Source: Aquimarina sp. U1-2
Lineage (GTDB): Bacteria > Bacteroidota > Bacteroidia > Flavobacteriales > Flavobacteriaceae
Assembly (NCBI RefSeq): GCF_017897595.1
Contig: NZ_JAGKIK010000017.1
Span: 18,629-82,628 of the forward strand
Length of the DNA stretch: 64,000 nt
Direction: 5' to 3'
Of the stretch, positions 1-12,300 are shown one piece after another; the first letter of the stretch is position 1; the number at the start of each line of letters is the position of its first letter. Both the position numbers and the translations under genes were made by a program. A model generated the notes under the pieces. The model saw nothing but the letters and a program-made list of their open reading frames with translations, did no database searches and was not told where the DNA came from.

Positions 1-2
1 AT

Positions 3-3000
3 ACTGCCAATTTTGATGAGAAAACCGGAGTTGGTATTGGTTTATTTCAGCAAAATGAAGGAATTTACAGATATTTTGGAGGGGTTGCGAACTTTGCCTA
101 CAATCTGGAGTTAGACGATGATATGAACTTTACTTTCGGACTTAATTTAGGGTTTTCGCAAAGCGGAATTAAATCCAATATAGATTCAGCCACAAGTACG
201 GTGCTCAACAATGGTGTACAGGTAAATGACCCAGTCATCCTTAACTTTGAAAACAGCTCAGTTTTTGTATTGAGTCCGGGTATAAATTTTAATTATGCTG
301 AATTTGATGTCGGGGTTGCGGTATCTAATCTGGCAGCTTACAATTTAAGCGCAAGTGAATTACTTACCGATAATATGGCATTTACAGGTCATGTGATGTA
401 CACCACTAGCTTAGAACGACGCTCAGACAAAACGATACGCGGTATGGTATATGCCAATATGCTTCCCGATTTAGGACCCGATGATGTAGATGCCGGTTCG
501 AATCTTAGATATGGCGGTAATGTTGTTGTAGCATTGCCAGAGCTAGGATGGGCACAAGCAGGATATAATAGTTTCTATGGTGCTTCAGTAGGTATTGGTG
601 GTAATATTACTGAAAATGTTTCTGTAGGATATACCTATGAAATGGGTATGGGAGATACCAGCGAGTTTGGAGCTACTCACGAAGTCGTTTTGGCGTATAA
701 TTTTGCTACCGAGCGACCTAGAGGAAGGCGAAGAAGCGGTTCAAAATCAAGTACGCAAAAAGCTTATGAAGAGCGAGATTCAGAAATTAGAAGGCTGAAA
801 AAAGAAATATTAGAACAAAATAAAATTATAAGAGATCTTCAGGATCAAAGCGGCGGACAAGTACAGAGTCAAGAGCAGAGAGCCATGAGTGAACTAGAGC
901 GGTCTATTGCCGAAGCGAAAGCCAAAGAAGCAAGAGCGGCAAGCGAATTAGAATTAAAACGCGAAGAAGAAGTTAAATTGCTAAACAAACAACAAGAAGA
1001 ATTAGCCGCTCAACGTAATCTGGAAAGAGAAGAAGCTGCCCAAAGAGCTGAAGAAGAACGTCTGGCTGCGCAACGAGAATTAGAACGTGAGGTAACGCAG
1101 CAAAAAACAGAAGAAGAACGTCTGGCTGCACAACGAGAATTGGAACGCGAAGTTACACAGCAGGAACAAAGTGCTGAAGAGACGCAAATAGCTGCGGAGG
1201 AAGCAGAAAGAGAGGCCGAAGCGGCTAAACAACAGGAAGAAGAAGAAAAATTAGCGGCGCAACGAGAATTAGAGCGCCAGGTGGCAGAGCAAAAAGCTGA
1301 AGAAGAACGATTAGCCGCTCAAAAGCAGCTAGAAAGAGAAGTAGCTCAACAAAAAATTGAAGAAGACAGAGTTGCTGCCCAAGCAGAGGCTACACGTCTG
1401 GCTGAAGAACAGCGTAAATCACAAGAGTTGGTTACCAATACCAGAGAAGTAATTGCCAATGGGAATTTAGAGGCATTGAGAAGCCAGGCTGAGATCGTAA
1501 GAGCCAGCACACTCCTTCCTGCAGCAGATACACAGCGTCTTATTACAGAACTCAATACCGCTATTCAAGCCAAAGAAGCTGAAGCTTCACGTTTAGCTGA
1601 GGAGCAACGTTTGGCTGCAGAAGCTGAAGCCGCTCGATTGGCTGAGGAGCAACGAAGTATACAAGAGCTTACGCAAACGACCAGACAGATGATTGCAACC
1701 GGTACGGTAAACGAACTTCGAAGTCAGGCTGAAGTGGTACGATCTAGCGAAATTCTTCCGCAGGCAGATCAGCAAAGTTTATTGTCTGAGATTGAAGTGG
1801 CGATAACTGCCAAAGAGGCTGAAGCCACCGAAGCTGCGAGACTCGCCGAAGAACAACGTTTGGCTGCAGAAGCAGAAGCCGCTAGATTGGCTGAGCAGCA
1901 ACGAAGCATACAAGAGCTCACGCAAGCGACCAGACAAATTATTGCGACGGGTACAGTAAACGAACTTCGAAGTCAGGCTGAAGTGGTACGATCTAGCGAA
2001 ATTCTTCCGCAGGCAGATCAGCAAAGTTTATTGTCTGAGATTGAAGTGGCGATAACTGCCAAAGAGGCTGAAGCCGCCGAAGCTGCGAGACTCGCTGAAG
2101 AACAACGTTTGGCTGCAGAAGCAGAAGCCGCTCGATTGGCCGAAGAACAGCGCAAAATACAAGAACTAATTGCGGCAACCAGACAGATTATTGCAACGGG
2201 TACAGTAAACGAGCTTCGAAGTCAGGCTGAGGTGGTGCGATCCAGTGAAATTCTTCCGCAGGCCGATCAGCAAAGTTTATTGTCTGAGATTGAAGTGGCG
2301 ATAACCGCCAAAGAAGCTGAAGCTGCCGAAGCTGCCAGACTTGCCGAAGAACAACGTCAAGCCGCTGCCGCCGAAGCTGCTCGATTAGCTGAAGAAGAAA
2401 GAAAACGACAAGAAGCTGCCGCTGCTGCCGCACAAGAGAAAGAAGAAGGTTTAGACGAAATTAAACAAGAACTGGATAACAACAGTAGAGTATCGAGTAA
2501 GATATTCGCCCGTAGAGATTCCCTATTAACAACGGCGTTAAATGTAGATAAACGTGGATTTAATCAGCTGTTAGAATCGCTGGTAAACATGGGTGACGAT
2601 GCAAGTGAAGCTAAAGATGCTGATCCGGTAAGTTCTAAAAGGCTTTCTGCAAGTAACAGGTTTGTTAAATTTGCCGATGCCACTAGACCACAGGCACAGT
2701 TCGCAACCAAATTTATACCCGGTTATCCCGAAGGATACTATCTTATAGGAAACGTATTTAAAGGTGGAGAGTACGCAAATAAATTTACAAGTACCCTTAA
2801 AGATTTAGGATTTAATGACTCGCAAATCATTGTAAATCCAGAGAATCAGTTCCAATATGTGGCCATAGAAAGCTATAGTGATAAAGATGAAGCTGCCAGA
2901 AAGTACCTCAATAATATTGATAATCGATACTTTGGAGATATGTGGATATTACATATTGCTAAAAGTAGAGTAGAATCTTTCAAGAGATTATTGCAGGAAA

Positions 3001-3311
3001 CCAGACTGATCACCGATACTGTGAAGGATGATACGGTACTTACAGAAAGTTTATCATACATCGGTGGGCATAATATAGAGAACGGATATTATTTAATCAC
3101 AAATATCCTTAAGAGAGAAAATTATTTTGAACGAAAAATGGAACAGCTTAAAGAACAGGGGTTAGAACCTAAGTTCTTTAGAAATCCAAAAGATAACTAC
3201 ATCTATGTGTATTTAAAGAAATTTGATAATCTGGATGAAGCGAAACAGAGTCTATTCTCAAATGTAAACAATTCCTATAGTGGTGATCTTTACATCTTGA
3301 AAATAGAATAA
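3..3311 (+). CDS. PorP/SprF-type barrel fused to coiled coil and two SPOR-like domains (5' partial)
   Basis: The reading frame is open to the left edge, so the true start and signal peptide lie outside the window. About 1,100 residues are visible. Bases 3-720 encode alternating beta-strand sequence typical of PorP/SprF outer-membrane proteins, which partner type IX secretion and gliding adhesins. Bases 750-2460 encode a highly charged Glu/Ala/Arg/Gln coiled coil with internal repeats. The last 600 bases encode two related modules (about 2711-2965 and 3060-3308) with the G-Y-Y-L-I ... Y-V-x-L pattern of SPOR-like domains, which usually bind peptidoglycan. Inferred role: an outer-membrane adhesin anchor tied to the cell wall. 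It lies just upstream of the giant type IX substrate in the same orientation. The barrel assignment rests on family resemblance without its N-terminus. Confidence 0.8.
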   Translation, partial: TANFDEKTGVGIGLFQQNEGIYRYFGGVANFAYNLELDDDMNFTFGLNLGFSQSGIKSNIDSATSTVLNNGVQVNDPVILNFENSSVFVLSPGINFNYAEFDVGVAVSNLAAYNLSASELLTDNMAFTGHVMYTTSLERRSDKTIRGMVYANMLPDLGPDDVDAGSNLRYGGNVVVALPELGWAQAGYNSFYGASVGIGGNITENVSVGYTYEMGMGDTSEFGATHEVVLAYNFATERPRGRRRSGSKSSTQKAYEERDSEIRRLKKEILEQNKIIRDLQDQSGGQVQSQEQRAMSELERSIAEAKAKEARAASELELKREEEVKLLNKQQEELAAQRNLEREEAAQRAEEERLAAQRELEREVTQQKTEEERLAAQRELEREVTQQEQSAEETQIAAEEAEREAEAAKQQEEEEKLAAQRELERQVAEQKAEEERLAAQKQLEREVAQQKIEEDRVAAQAEATRLAEEQRKSQELVTNTREVIANGNLEALRSQAEIVRASTLLPAADTQRLITELNTAIQAKEAEASRLAEEQRLAAEAEAARLAEEQRSIQELTQTTRQMIATGTVNELRSQAEVVRSSEILPQADQQSLLSEIEVAITAKEAEATEAARLAEEQRLAAEAEAARLAEQQRSIQELTQATRQIIATGTVNELRSQAEVVRSSEILPQADQQSLLSEIEVAITAKEAEAAEAARLAEEQRLAAEAEAARLAEEQRKIQELIAATRQIIATGTVNELRSQAEVVRSSEILPQADQQSLLSEIEVAITAKEAEAAEAARLAEEQRQAAAAEAARLAEEERKRQEAAAAAAQEKEEGLDEIKQELDNNSRVSSKIFARRDSLLTTALNVDKRGFNQLLESLVNMGDDASEAKDADPVSSKRLSASNRFVKFADATRPQAQFATKFIPGYPEGYYLIGNVFKGGEYANKFTSTLKDLGFNDSQIIVNPENQFQYVAIESYSDKDEAARKYLNNIDNRYFGDMWILHIAKSRVESFKRLLQETRLITDTVKDDTVLTESLSYIGGHNIENGYYLITNILKRENYFERKMEQLKEQGLEPKFFRNPKDNYIYVYLKKFDNLDEAKQSLFSNVNNSYSGDLYILKIE
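1422..2408 (+). repeat. Four tandem coding repeats, 249-bp unit, in the coiled coil
   Basis: Unit starts (codon for Q in the QEL motif) fall at 1422, 1662, 1911 and 2160. Spacing is 240, 249 and 249 bases. Units 2 to 4 are nearly identical in DNA and share the motif RSQAEVVRSSEILPQADQQS; unit 1 is diverged. A shorter heptad-type repeat (EEERLAAQRELEREV) precedes them at about 1050-1400. The near identity points to recent duplication or gene conversion, so copy number may vary between strains. Confidence 0.9.
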
Positions 3312-3370
3312 TGAAATGACCCCGAACGATGACTAGAACGACCCAAAATAAAACACTAAATACTCAGCTT

Positions 3371-6300
3371 ATGGAACGGAAATTACACTATAATAAGCAA
3401 GTACTAATACTTCTATTGATTTTTACAGGATATTTTTCTGCTTTTAGTCAAATACGAGCTCCTTCGAGCGTACCTTTTGAAGTAGTTCCTAATAGTACGC
3501 ATGAAATACGAGGGGAACTCAAAATGATAGGTAATACTATTATATCTCCTACAATTAGAGGAAATGGTAGTACTCGAAACCCTAATGACCCTTATAATTT
3601 TAGAGATGTTGAAAATGGGCAACACAGAGCTTATGGATATATCGATGTAGATAGCGATCCTAATACTGAAAGTTCTAGTAGTGCCGATTTCGTAAGAAAT
3701 TCCACTTGTGGACAAGTCGTATATGCCGGATTATATTGGAGTGCAACCTATTATGATGTAAATCAAACTACCGTATTAAGTAATGGGGATCTGCGTCCCA
3801 ATTATGAAACTGCAATACAACCAGACCCAAGAGATCCTTATAACGTTATCAAATTTAAACCCCCTAATGCAGGCGGAAATTATCGTAACGTCACAGCAGA
3901 CAGAATTTTATATGATGGGTATCCGGGTTCTCCTTTTAATCCAAATTTTGGACCTAATGATACTACGGGCGCGCCAAGTGATCCTAATTGGCCTAATATA
4001 AATACAAATGCGGTGGTAGATATGCCCTATCACTGTTATGCTGATGTTACTAGTATCGTACGAGAATCTACAAATCCTGATGGAACTTATTTTGTTGCAG
4101 ACCAAAAGGCTACTGTAGGTCCTATAGTTGATCTTTCAAGTGGTAGAAGTGGTTCTAGAAATGACCTTGCTGCAGGATGGACATTAGTTATTATTTACGA
4201 AGACCCTTCATTACCAAGAAAATATATTAGTAGCAATTATGGTCTGGCAGCAATTTCTCAAGAAATAACAGGCACTGTAGACTTTACGTATTCAGGTTTT
4301 ACCACGCTACCTACGCCTCTGGCTGTAAACGCAAGATATGGCATTGGTACGTACGAGGGGGATCAAGATATCCCTAGAGATAATTTACAAGTTGAATATC
4401 AACCCTTTGGATCAAATAATTTTCAAAACGTTTCTGTAGGTCCGGAAAATTTAGCGGGAAACTTTTTCGATAGTACCATTACTGTAGATGGCGATAATTA
4501 TTTGAGTAGAAATCCGGCTTCAGAAAACTGTTTGGGATACGATGTAGACATATTTCCGCTTCAAGAAAGTAATAGTTTAGCTCAAAATGTCATTATTGGT
4601 AATAGTCAGAATGCAGTAAACTTTAGATTGATCACAGGCTCTGACAAATATCAAGTATTCGTAAACACATTCGAAGTAGAGATTATTGCACCAGAGTTAG
4701 TAATGATCAAAAGAATTTTGAGGGCAGATGCATCAGAACCTTCAGGTTTTGAAGATATTACTGATGGTAACGTTAACTTTAATGAAGAAATATTTTACGA
4801 TATCACCATTCAAAACGTAGGAAATGAAGATCTTATTAATACTACAATTCTTGATATCCTTCCGGTTAATATAGACTTTGTAGATTTTGACGTGGTAAGC
4901 CCGGGTATTACCCTATCACGTAATACGTCGCCTACATTTACACGACCCGGTGATGGAAGGGTTTTCGACACACCCAATGGTTCGATTTTTCTAGAACTTG
5001 ATGATAACATTGTTAGAAAGGACGACCCTGCGGTCACTTTTAGATTTAGGGTACGAGTAGTAGAAGATTGCGCTTCTTTGCGCGACGCTTGTTCAAACGA
5101 AATAAGAAATGTAGCGGCATCGCAATATACAGGGGTAATTTCAACAGTTACAGATGAAGCCGATAGTGTTGTAGAGCGCGACGATTGCGAATTTAATGTT
5201 GTGGGGGCTTCAACATTTCTAATTAATGAAGGAACCTGTTTTGATGAAGCTGATACTGCTCGCCTTTGTGATAATAGAGCAACACTACAAGGAGGTGAAG
5301 GTTTTGATACCTATCGATGGACTCGGGCAGATGATCCAACCGATTCATCATTCCCAAGAACTACCCAGGATATTGTAGTAACAGAGGCAGGTACGTATGT
5401 GGTTGCCACTACAAGTGTAGATTGCCAAGATACCAGAAGGCAATTTGTAGTAGAAGAACAAAGTGTACCCGTTAATCCTATTGCTAATATTGCACGAGAC
5501 ATTATAAGTAATCCCGATGATTACCCAAATGCCAACGGTAATTTTCGATTATGTGGTTCTACAAACGAAGAGGTTGCCGAAATTTTCTTATGTGGCTCGG
5601 GCACTTTAAATTTAGATTCTGGTTTAGGAGATACTACAGTTTGGCAGCGACTACGAAATGGAGCATGCCCAGATGTACCACGAGATCCAGATTGTCCTAC
5701 CGAGGCTACTGGATGTGATGATTTCTGGGATCAAGTTTTTGTTGGAGAAACTTTTGTCTTGGATCCTTCTACAGGAGATGTAAGCGGAGAATATAGAATA
5801 TTAACTACCGTAGATGGCGATTGCCCTGATGAAATCTATTTTAACGTTTTTCAAAGTAATTTTTCTCCGGAAATTAGACCTGTAAGAGATATCATCTGTG
5901 GAACTCCGGGAGCTTTAGAAGTTCGAGAGACACCTAATCAATTTGAATACCAGTTGGTTTTTAATGGAACCCCTATCGGTGGTTTTCAAGAAGAAAGACT
6001 TTTTGAAAATCTTACCAATCCTGGTTCATATGCAGTTGATGCAAGAGAGATCAACGGACCCGCAGGAGCCTGTGTATTTCGTTCAAATAGTATTACAATT
6101 AATGCGGTAGACCCAATTGTAGAGGCCACAGTTACCAGGCAGCCTAGCTGTTTAAACGGTACAACAGATAACACCACAGGTAGAATTGAAGTTCGAGTTA
6201 CAGGTGGATTGCCCACGTATCGTTATGTGCTTACCGACGGCCCTGCAGGGTTTATCGATAGAGAAATTTCTGGTTCTGCCGATCCTACGGCAGAGTTTAG

Positions 6301-9300
6301 TGGATTGTTACCAGGTAATTATACCTTAAATGCATATTCAGATGACGATGACGACGATACAAATTGTTTTGATACGATAAGTGATTTAATTATTAATCCG
6401 GGAAATCCATTAACAGTTTCGGTGACTAGAGAAGCAAATCTTGCTTGTAATCCAGATTTTAATCCCGGTCCAGTACCACCAGGTGAAGAGGATACTATTG
6501 ATGATGCTCGCTATGTTGCTTTTGTAGACTTAACGATTACCTCGACGCCAGATTCTGGAAATTATAGGTTTAGTACAAATAGTAACTTTAGTCTTTCTGC
6601 TTTTTATATCACTCCTGTCGAGGTTACAGGGAATGTATATAGATTTAGATTTGAAACTGCAGCTTCAGTTACAATATATGTTCAGGATAGAACTGCAGGT
6701 TGTACAGCAAATGGCGCTACGACTATAAACGATGTTGTCGAAATTGAAGCCACAGCTACAGTCATAAATCCACCATGTTTTAATGAATTAGGAGCGATAG
6801 ATGTAAACGTGACTGCGGGTAGCGGGCCATTTACTTTTCTAATAGATGGAAACCCGGCAACACCAGCGACTTCGCCTGGTACGGCAGACGGTCTTGGAAA
6901 TTATATTTTCGAAAATATTGATCCGGCAACAAGCCTTGTAGTTACGGTTCAAAACGGTGTTGCTTGTGATGAGGAGCTGGACCCTGTAAGTTTTACAGTT
7001 CCTGATGAGATCGTAATTACCTTGGGCGACGTGACAGAATTAAGCTGTCCTGTGGGTCCAAATGCTGCTGTAGAAGTTAGAAATATCGAAGGCGGTTCAG
7101 GAACGTATGAATATAGTCTTGATGACCCCAATGGAACCTATACAGCTGTAGGGACCCTTCCTTTTACGATAACTAATATTGCTGATTCGGGACCTCATGT
7201 AGTTTATGTTAGAAATGTAGTTACTGCACCAACGCCGTCATGTCGTGCTAGCGCATCATTTCAAGTTCAACCGCTTAGAGAGGTTGACGAAGTTATTGTA
7301 ACAACTGGAAATGTAAACTGTACTGCAGAAACTACTGAAGTAACGCTTTCTGCCAATCCTACGTTACCCTCTGGGGCTACATACTCATTTACTGTTACCC
7401 CGGCAGCACTGGTAACCGCAGGAGTTTATACTTTGGATAATGGTACTTCATATACTATTGAAGCAACAAGGTCTGATAGCAATTGTACCGCGCAAACTAT
7501 TTTTCCTCCAACAAATATACCGGTAGCCGTAATTTCAGATCGACGACAAATTAGTCAGGTTTCTTGTAATGGTGGTAACGACGGAGTGTTTGAATTTACG
7601 GTTAGTAATGGTAGTACTACTGATCCAGTAACATCGTTTGATTATACCATCACAGGCCCTGGAACCAACATTACTGTCAATAATAATACAACAAATCCAG
7701 TAACAATTACAGGTTCTGCAACGACACCTATTGTTGCCGGTACCTATACAATTACAATAACCGATAGAAGTTTAGGTGCCGGATCTACAGGATGTACAGA
7801 CACCCAAACCGTTGTGATTACACAACCTGATGCGATTACGTTTACGCCTAATATTACCGATCAGGACTGTGCTACTAATTTAAACGAAGTTTCGGTTAGT
7901 AACGTTACAGGGGGTAATGGTCCAACGTATACATTCCAAGTATCACACCCAACTAATGGTACTTTTGGTCCAGCATCAGTTGCAGACGCTATAGGTGGAG
8001 TACCTAACATAGATCCTGCAGATCCTGTACAAGAATATACTGTTACTGTATTTGATGTTACCGGAACAGCATGTAGTGCCTCATCGCCATTAACCATTAC
8101 TCCATTAACACCATTAGAGGTAGAAATTGATGAGAATTCTGATATCTGTTTAGATGCTACTGCCAGTTCGGTTAGCTTTACCATAAATGTAGACCCAAAC
8201 AGTAATGGTAGTATTGGTAATCCTCCATATAACTATACAGTCTCTAGAGACGGAACGCTGGTTCAGACCAACACTGTTGTAGCTGGGCCTCCTATTGTAA
8301 CCGATACGTTCTCTCAGCCTGGTGCCTATGAAATTGTCTTTAGAGATAGTGAAGGTTGTGAGGTTATTTTAAACCAAACTGTGGCACCGTTATTAACATT
8401 AACAGCTAGAAGAGTTAATGATCTCATCTGTGATCCTAGCACAGGGGCCAGTATAGATGGTGAGTTTGAGCTTACGATTGCCGGAGGAACTGCAAACTAT
8501 GATATCACCTACGAAAACACTACTACATCAACGACCGGTAATGTAGCACTAGGTGTTACAACTACTGCAAGCCCTATCACTTTTAATAGTGCTGATGCAG
8601 GAAACTATATCTTCACGGTAACCGATAGAGCTGGTTCAACAGGAACACGATGTGTAGCTACAGATACTGGTGAGTTGACTGATCGTACCACTCCTACAAT
8701 CACTGCTCCAGATGTAAATCTAACCTGTGATGGAGATTTAGGAACGGTAACAATCACAGTAACCGGACCAGAAACAGAATATTTTGTACAGTTTGATGAT
8801 AATGATCCAGGTACTACAGATGCATTTGTACAAACAGTTTCTAATCAAGTACAAATCCCTAATGTGCCTGCCAATACAGGAGCTACAACGGCTGATCCAA
8901 ATTTCGAATATAACATTACAGTAAGAGATAGTAGAGGATGTTTGCATACTGATGCAGTACGGGTAATTTCTCCAGGTCCAATTGTAGAATTTGATAGAGA
9001 TGAAATTCCAATAACTTGTGATAATTCAGTTACTCCATCTATTACAATACCCGGTAGTATTCGTTTAACTATTGTAGATAGAGGCGCATTACAATATACC
9101 TATACACTTGTTGATGATTCTGATGTTGCCGCTGTACCATTAATACCATCAACGAACACTTCATCCGCCAACCCGGCTACAGTGACATCAAATACTATCG
9201 TATTCAATGACACACCAGCAGGACAATATTACATTTTTGTTGAAGATGTTAATGGGTGTTCTGAGCGTATAGGCCCATTTACAGTGGCATCAGACCCTAG

Positions 9301-12300
9301 TGACCTTACAATTATTTCTACTACAATAGCAACATGCCCAGCTTTGGTAACTCTGAATGTTCAGGTAGTTGATGGTGTTGGTCCTTTTGCTATTGAGATT
9401 TTAGACCCTTCGGGATCGACATTACATGTTGATGGGCCACCTTTAAACGGATTACCAACTCCGTCTGGAGGTATCCCTGAAAGAAATCATAGTGCTCCGC
9501 TTTTACCTTTCAATACACGATATGAGGTTAGAATTGAAGATACAGGATCTAATTGTATTTTCGTACAATTTGTAGATCCGGTATCACCGCCGTCAGAACC
9601 CAATTTAATTGATCTTGCTACCACGTCTATAAGCTGTAATGATGGAGATCCAATTACACCATTACCAGAGGATGGAACCTTTACATTTACTATTGATGTA
9701 AGCTCTTTAGGAACCGCTCCACCTGTAACTCAAGTTTCATGGGCAGTATTTGAAGTGGGTTCTGGAGCACCCGCAACCGGAACAAATACCACAGGTACTG
9801 CAGCAGTAGGGGCTGTTGATATAACAGAAACAGTAACAGACCTGCCTGCAGGTTTATATTATATTGAAGTTCAAGAAGATGATGGAACCTTATGTCCAAC
9901 TAGGGAGGATTTCGAAATTGAAATCCCAGATCCAATAGTATCTCAAGCTAATAATCCAAGAGTAGCTATTTGTGATACCGAAGTAGCTTTCTCTATAACG
10001 ACCAATGGAGGTACACCTACGGGGGGTAGTAACACCACTGATGAAGGATATAGATATGCTAGAGAAGCAAGAGGTAGTTTTACGCCGCCTGCGGTACCAC
10101 CGCTAACATCGTTTACCTTCGATGCTACTACAATTAATGATCCCTTTACTATAGACCCTAGTGTTGCAACAGATCTTCAATGGGATATTTATACGGTAGA
10201 TGACAATAACTGTATCGTAGGACCATTACAAATTGATATTGATGTCACACCAGGTCCATCGATCGATGTAAATCCAGGAGTTGTATCTAATCCGTGTGCA
10301 TTGAGTGATTATACCATAACCATTGAAACATCGGCAGATCCATTGGCATTAAATTCTAACGGAAATATTTTCTATGGATTTGATGATGGTACAAACCCTA
10401 TTGTTTTTGATGAAGCACCACCGGGTAGTTATACATATACCTTCCCAACGGCGGGTACTTATGATTTAGTGGTTCAGGATAATAATGGATGTGAAGCACC
10501 TAGACCAACAATCACGGTGTTCCCACAAGTTGATATTACGGCAACGTTTATCACACCACCTGATTGTACTACAGCTCCTCCTCTAGGTATTATAGAGACT
10601 ACTTTAGACCCTGACGGTTTGGGATTAATAGGATCAGGAGCTACTAACCATACTTATACGCTTATTGATGTAGCTACTGGGCTACCGGCAGTTGGAGTTG
10701 TCAATGCAGGAGCAGGAAGATTTGAGCAAGTTCCTGCGGGTGAATATACTGTAAGATTAGAGGATTCAGGTATGGGAGCTGCCGGAGTTTCTTGTCCTTT
10801 TGAAACTACCGTAAGTATTGAGGCTCCTGATACACCTGATCTGGACAATACCTCAGGCATAACCAATACAAGTTGTAATGCAGCTTCTCCTGCTCCTGCT
10901 CCTGATACAGGATTAGGAGACGGTAGAATAGAAATTAGTCTAGTAGGGGGGCTTGATCCAACAGCAACCTATCAATATGAAATCACTGGATCTGTTACTT
11001 TGGGAGTAACCCGACCACTTCAGGATAGCAATATCTTTAATAATCTGGCTGCAGATACGTATACTGTACGTGTTGTAGTTACTGAAGAAAATGACCTAGG
11101 TACTACAGCAGACGATGTAGTGTGCGAAGATACTGCCGATTATGTAGTAGGTACCGCACCGGCAATAGTACTTTCAACACCAACGGTATCACCATTTAGT
11201 TGTGATCCGTCTGATAACAGTGAGCAGTTCCCAACGATTACCATAGAGGTTTCTGGGGGCACCCTTACTGCTAGTGGTAGTTATCGAGTTTCGTATACAC
11301 GTCCTGCACCTCTATCACCAATTGTTGATGAAGTTGTAGTAGATGCAAATCCTATAACACCGGTAATAGAGTTTGAGACTATTGCCACAGTAGAAGGAAG
11401 CTATACATTCACATTTAAAGATAATAATAACTGTGAGTTGAGTACGACAGCAACCGTACCTGCATTTAATAGATTAACAAATGCATCTGTAGAAGTAACC
11501 GCTCCCGGAGGCACATGTGTAGCTTCAGAAGAAGTAACGGTTTCTATCGAAGGAGGTACTACAGGAGATACCTTTACGTTTGCCGAAATCACAGGTGCCG
11601 GTTTACCGGTTCAGTCTGGAATCCCATTTGATAATGATGCTACTTCGCCCTCGGTTGCAGAAACACAGGCAGTATTTACATTACCTAATCCACCAGATGA
11701 GTCTAGAACATATCGATTTAGAATTACTAACGATAATACGGGTTGTTATTTAGAAATTGATCATACTGCAGAACAAGTTGACTTTTTAGACGTGGTAGCT
11801 ACGCAATTAAATCCTGAGCGATGTGCGGGCGATGCCGATGGTACCATACGGATCACTGTATCGGGATATTCTTTTGTAGATGTTACAGGCACCACCATTC
11901 TTGGAGGCGATATAACCTATACCATAATTGATCCTTCAACAGGTTTAGAAATTGTTGATGGAGTGGGAGGTCCTATTTCTGGATCTAGTGGTACATTGTC
12001 AATGCCAGGTGTAGATACCGAGACATTTGATCTGCCATTTGGAGCCACACAAGGCAACTATATCGTACGAGTGAGACAAGTTGGCAATCCACAATGTGAA
12101 GAAGAAGACACTGTAATTATTCTTGGACCTAACGAGCTTGAATTAATTGTACCGCCGTTTATAACGACGACATGTGATGTTCCGCTTAATAATGGATCAT
12201 TTACAGCTAGTACCAACGGTGCTAGAGGTACGGTTACGTATACTATCCTCGAAACAGGTGCTACTTCAACCAATGGTACATTTACGGGACTTGCACCTAC

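Noticed and set aside
1422..2408. Regular 249-base DNA repeats, possible CRISPR or satellite array
   Set aside because: Units are adjacent without spacers, keep one reading frame and encode a coiled coil.
3329..3370. Upstream ATG for the giant adhesin
   Set aside because: It would put 14 polar residues before the signal peptide; ATG 3371 gives a normal one.
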